Assembly: GCA_965221105.1 (NCBI GenBank)
Contig: OZ244871.1
Span: forward strand, 372,001-436,000
Reading direction: 5' to 3'
DNA length: 64,000 nt
From: GM7GCV1 sp965221105
GTDB lineage: Bacteria > Pseudomonadota > Gammaproteobacteria > Pseudomonadales > GM7GCV1
The notes beneath the pieces are model-generated. The model did not search any database, was not told the DNA's origin, and saw nothing but the letters and a program-made list of their open reading frames with translations. Positions 61,667-64,000 of this stretch are shown piece by piece. The position numbers and the translations under genes are program-made. Every line of letters starts with the position of its first letter. Position 1 is the first letter of the stretch.

Positions 61667-64000
61667 TCATGAGGAGGGTGAATATCCGAACGTTACGTAC
61701 CACTCCCGCGGGCGGGAATAGTTGGCCGAGGTGAAGCCGATCGGATGCGCAAAGCCAGAGTAAATATACCGCTCGTCGCTGAGGTTTCTGCCTCCGAGCG
61801 TGATGGTGAAATCCTGACTCGGCATGACATAGCTCACGTGCGCGTGGTACAGGTTGACCGAATCTGCCACCAGCGACGGGGTGTTCACCGCATCGTTCGC
61901 GATAGCGCTCTTATAGGAATGATGAACATGAAACTGAAGTTGCGAGCCATTTGACAAGGGCAGGCTGTACTCAAGCGCAAGATGAGTTGCCCAGTCAGGG
62001 GTGTTCACAAACTTATCGTCCTGCGTCAAATTGGGATCGACTGTTGGGTCAAGGTCGGTATATTCCGCATCGATATAGCCGATACTGCCCGTCACAGACC
62101 ATCTGTCCGCTGGCAAGGCCAAAAACGCCAACTCGACGCCTCGTATGTCGCCATCACCCGCATTATCGAACGTGGGAGATACGCCTCGCTGCACAGTCAC
62201 CTGAATATTCTCATAGTCGGTGAAGAATATCGCTCCGTTAAGTTGCAGACGATTGTCAAGCAGTTGAGATTTGATGCCCAATTCGTAGCTTGTCGCTTGT
62301 TCCTGGTCAAATTCCGGCGCGACATTCGGATTTGGTTCAGGAACCAATAGTCGGGTCGTCCAGCCTCCGCTCTTGAATCCTTCGGCATAGGAAGCATAGC
62401 CGAAAGTCGTGTCACTGAACCGATACTCCGCACCCAGCCTCAAAGAAATATCATCAAAATCTTTCGTTTGCACGCCTATCGGATAAATGCGCGTCAAATC
62501 GTCAGGGTCCGGGTGTCCTGCAGCCGGGAAACCCGTGCGCGCAGGAAACATGTTGAGATCCCGCTGTCCACCCTCAAATTCCTTGTCTTCCCTGGTATAG
62601 CGAACACCGAAGGTGGCACTCAACCTGTCCGTCACCGCATAGTTCAGATGAGTGAAAAGCGCGTAGGCCTGATTCTCAAATTCATTGGGACCCAACACCT
62701 GGATCAAGCCGCCCAGTAAGGGTACATAGTCCGTTAGGCTGCCTTCTTCATAAAAGTAGTAGGCACCGAGCAGCCAGTCCAGCTGGCCGTTCAGGGCCAC
62801 GCCAGTGAACTGCAATTCCTGCGACAGCTGCTCCTGCTGCGTATCGAAAGAGGCATCGCCAGCCACGAACGGCATGCCGCCATCAAAGTCCGCGCCCATG
62901 ATGGCATCTAGTTCGCGATAGGCCGTAATCGATTTCATGTTCACTTCCGGGGTGAATGCCCAGTCAATCGTCGTGGTCAGTCCCCATGTCTTCACTTGAG
63001 AAAAATTGCTGCCCTCGGCATAGCTCTTGTCGATGTCGTTGAGGATGTATTGATCATTGATCGGCAAGCGATCATTATTTAGGTCGGCGTCCACATTCGC
63101 GCCAGCCAGCACAGCGCCCGTGGTCGCCAAGGGAAGCGTACATACTGGTGCGATCGTAGCAAGGACAGCCGAGGGCGTGTTGATGCATAGGTTGTACAAA
63201 CCGGCGAGCCCATTGCCCTCGCCAACTTCGATGAGCGACGTTGCGGGCGCGTCCTCATCGTTCTCGCTGTAGTCGCCAGCAAAGGTGATGTCCAGCTCGT
63301 CGTTGACGCTCCATAGCAGCTTGCCGCGCAGATTGATTTGGTCCTGCCCGCCTTGGCTGCCGCCAGTCTCACCGGAGGCGCGCAGAAACCGCGTCACGTC
63401 CTGAACAAAGTTTCCGGGATATTCGATGCGCTCCTGGTATCCATCACGCTGTTTTGAAGAAAACGCAAACTGGCTCAGCAATATGCCGTCGATCAATGGC
63501 GCGTCCACCGAGCCGCGGAAATCGAGACGGTCATAGTCGCCAGCTGTCGCCTCGAGCGCATAGGTAAGTTCCTCAGCCGGCCGGCGGGTGATGATATTGA
63601 GCACGCCGCCAATGCTGTTGCGGCCGAACAGCGTGCCCTGCGGCCCGCTCAGCACCTCAACGCGCTCAAGGTCGAGGAGATCAATCACTGCGCCAATGGT
63701 GCGCGCATAGTAGACGCCATCGACGTACACGCCCACGCCGGGCTCAAGGTTGAAGGCAAAATCATTCTGGCCGATACCGCGGATAAACGGGCTTAAGACA
63801 GAACTCGAGCCTGCGAAGGGGGAGGTATTGTCCATCTCCAGGTTCGGCGTCATCTCGCCAATCTGGGAAATATCGCTCAGTCCCTGCTGCTTGAGCGCGC
63901 TCCCCGACAGCGCGGTAATTGTTATCGGCACTTCCTGAGCGTTCTGCTCACGCTTTTGCGCGACGACAACAATTTCCTCGATGACTGGTGCGGCAGATGC
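61667..64000 (-). CDS. TonB-dependent receptor, 5' end beyond window
   Basis: 778 codons of an outer-membrane TonB-dependent receptor; the signal peptide lies outside the window. The visible start is the end of a TonB-box-like stretch (EEIVVVAQKREQNAQEVPIT), then the plug domain (SPFIRGIGQNDFAFNLEPGV, GVYVDGVYYARTIG, GPQGTLFGRNSIGGVLNIIT) and a 22-strand beta-barrel with the usual FGVRYTREDKEFEGG and FGYASYAEGFKSGGW segments. This subclass is abundant in degraders of steroids, terpenes and aromatics and imports bulky ligands. The C-terminus ends WYVTFGYSPSS instead of the normal terminal Phe/Tyr, so the last residues may have been changed by the DUF1703 junction. Confidence 0.93.
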   Translation of the reverse strand, partial: ASAAPVIEEIVVVAQKREQNAQEVPITITALSGSALKQQGLSDISQIGEMTPNLEMDNTSPFAGSSSVLSPFIRGIGQNDFAFNLEPGVGVYVDGVYYARTIGAVIDLLDLERVEVLSGPQGTLFGRNSIGGVLNIITRRPAEELTYALEATAGDYDRLDFRGSVDAPLIDGILLSQFAFSSKQRDGYQERIEYPGNFVQDVTRFLRASGETGGSQGGQDQINLRGKLLWSVNDELDITFAGDYSENDEDAPATSLIEVGEGNGLAGLYNLCINTPSAVLATIAPVCTLPLATTGAVLAGANVDADLNNDRLPINDQYILNDIDKSYAEGSNFSQVKTWGLTTTIDWAFTPEVNMKSITAYRELDAIMGADFDGGMPFVAGDASFDTQQEQLSQELQFTGVALNGQLDWLLGAYYFYEEGSLTDYVPLLGGLIQVLGPNEFENQAYALFTHLNYAVTDRLSATFGVRYTREDKEFEGGQRDLNMFPARTGFPAAGHPDPDDLTRIYPIGVQTKDFDDISLRLGAEYRFSDTTFGYASYAEGFKSGGWTTRLLVPEPNPNVAPEFDQEQATSYELGIKSQLLDNRLQLNGAIFFTDYENIQVTVQRGVSPTFDNAGDGDIRGVELAFLALPADRWSVTGSIGYIDAEYTDLDPTVDPNLTQDDKFVNTPDWATHLALEYSLPLSNGSQLQFHVHHSYKSAIANDAVNTPSLVADSVNLYHAHVSYVMPSQDFTITLGGRNLSDERYIYSGFAHPIGFTSANYSRPREWYVTFGYSPSS

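Overview
The window looks like a chromosome segment of an insertion-sequence-rich gammaproteobacterium. The core block at 45377-57953 carries smc-zipA-ligA in one direction, a ccmF-ccmG-ccmH-ccmI cytochrome c maturation operon, a CobB-type sirtuin, bolA and tRNA-Arg. ZipA is confined to Gammaproteobacteria, so the class is fairly secure; genus is not determinable by eye. A marine or host-associated degrader of hydrophobic compounds is an inference from gene content.

Positions 1-45364 form an accessory catabolic region. Its intact genes are seven short-chain dehydrogenases (SDRs), two crotonases, a double-length fused acyl-CoA dehydrogenase (737 aa), an aldehyde dehydrogenase, two acyl-CoA ligases, an old-yellow-enzyme reductase, two metal-dependent amidohydrolases, three alpha/beta hydrolases, two small VOC proteins, an MFS carrier, a NUDIX hydrolase, a SnoaL-like protein, a DUF2889 protein, two secreted beta-propeller proteins and a 3Fe-4S ferredoxin of the P450-partner type. 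Together they read as CoA-linked beta-oxidation plus redox trimming of a polycyclic or branched substrate. The fused acyl-CoA dehydrogenase and a 3-alpha-HSD-like SDR point towards steroids, but no ring-cleavage enzyme, ketosteroid dehydrogenase or P450 is in view, so the substrate is unproven.

The accessory region is broken up by mobile DNA. It holds a complete IS21 element with a 6-bp target duplication; a complete TnpB-encoding element and three partial copies; an IS1595-type element with perfect ends but a stop codon in its transposase; two MITE-like elements with IS66-like ends and a third end fragment; and decayed IS256, IS481, IS630, IS1595 and IS6 genes. Catabolic pseudogenes (an SDR, an MFS carrier, a TauD dioxygenase) lie between them. 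The accessory DNA stops 12 bp short of the ligA stop codon.

Right of tRNA-Arg (57877) is the eroded edge of a second island: a serine-recombinase remnant whose reading frame runs antisense through the tRNA, a broken abiEii toxin with an intact abiEi antitoxin, a small secreted protein, decayed integrase and nuclease-domain fragments, and a TonB-dependent receptor that runs off the window end.

The two most unusual signals are: (1) two unrelated predicted secreted proteins of about 220 aa, at 23398 and 60596, each with a pure poly-C run (C9 and C8) just after the start codon, both one step out of frame and both restored at C7 or C10, which suggests phase variation; and (2) a TnpB gene inside an element with terminal inverted repeats and an 8-bp direct repeat, which is not how IS200/IS605 elements normally end.
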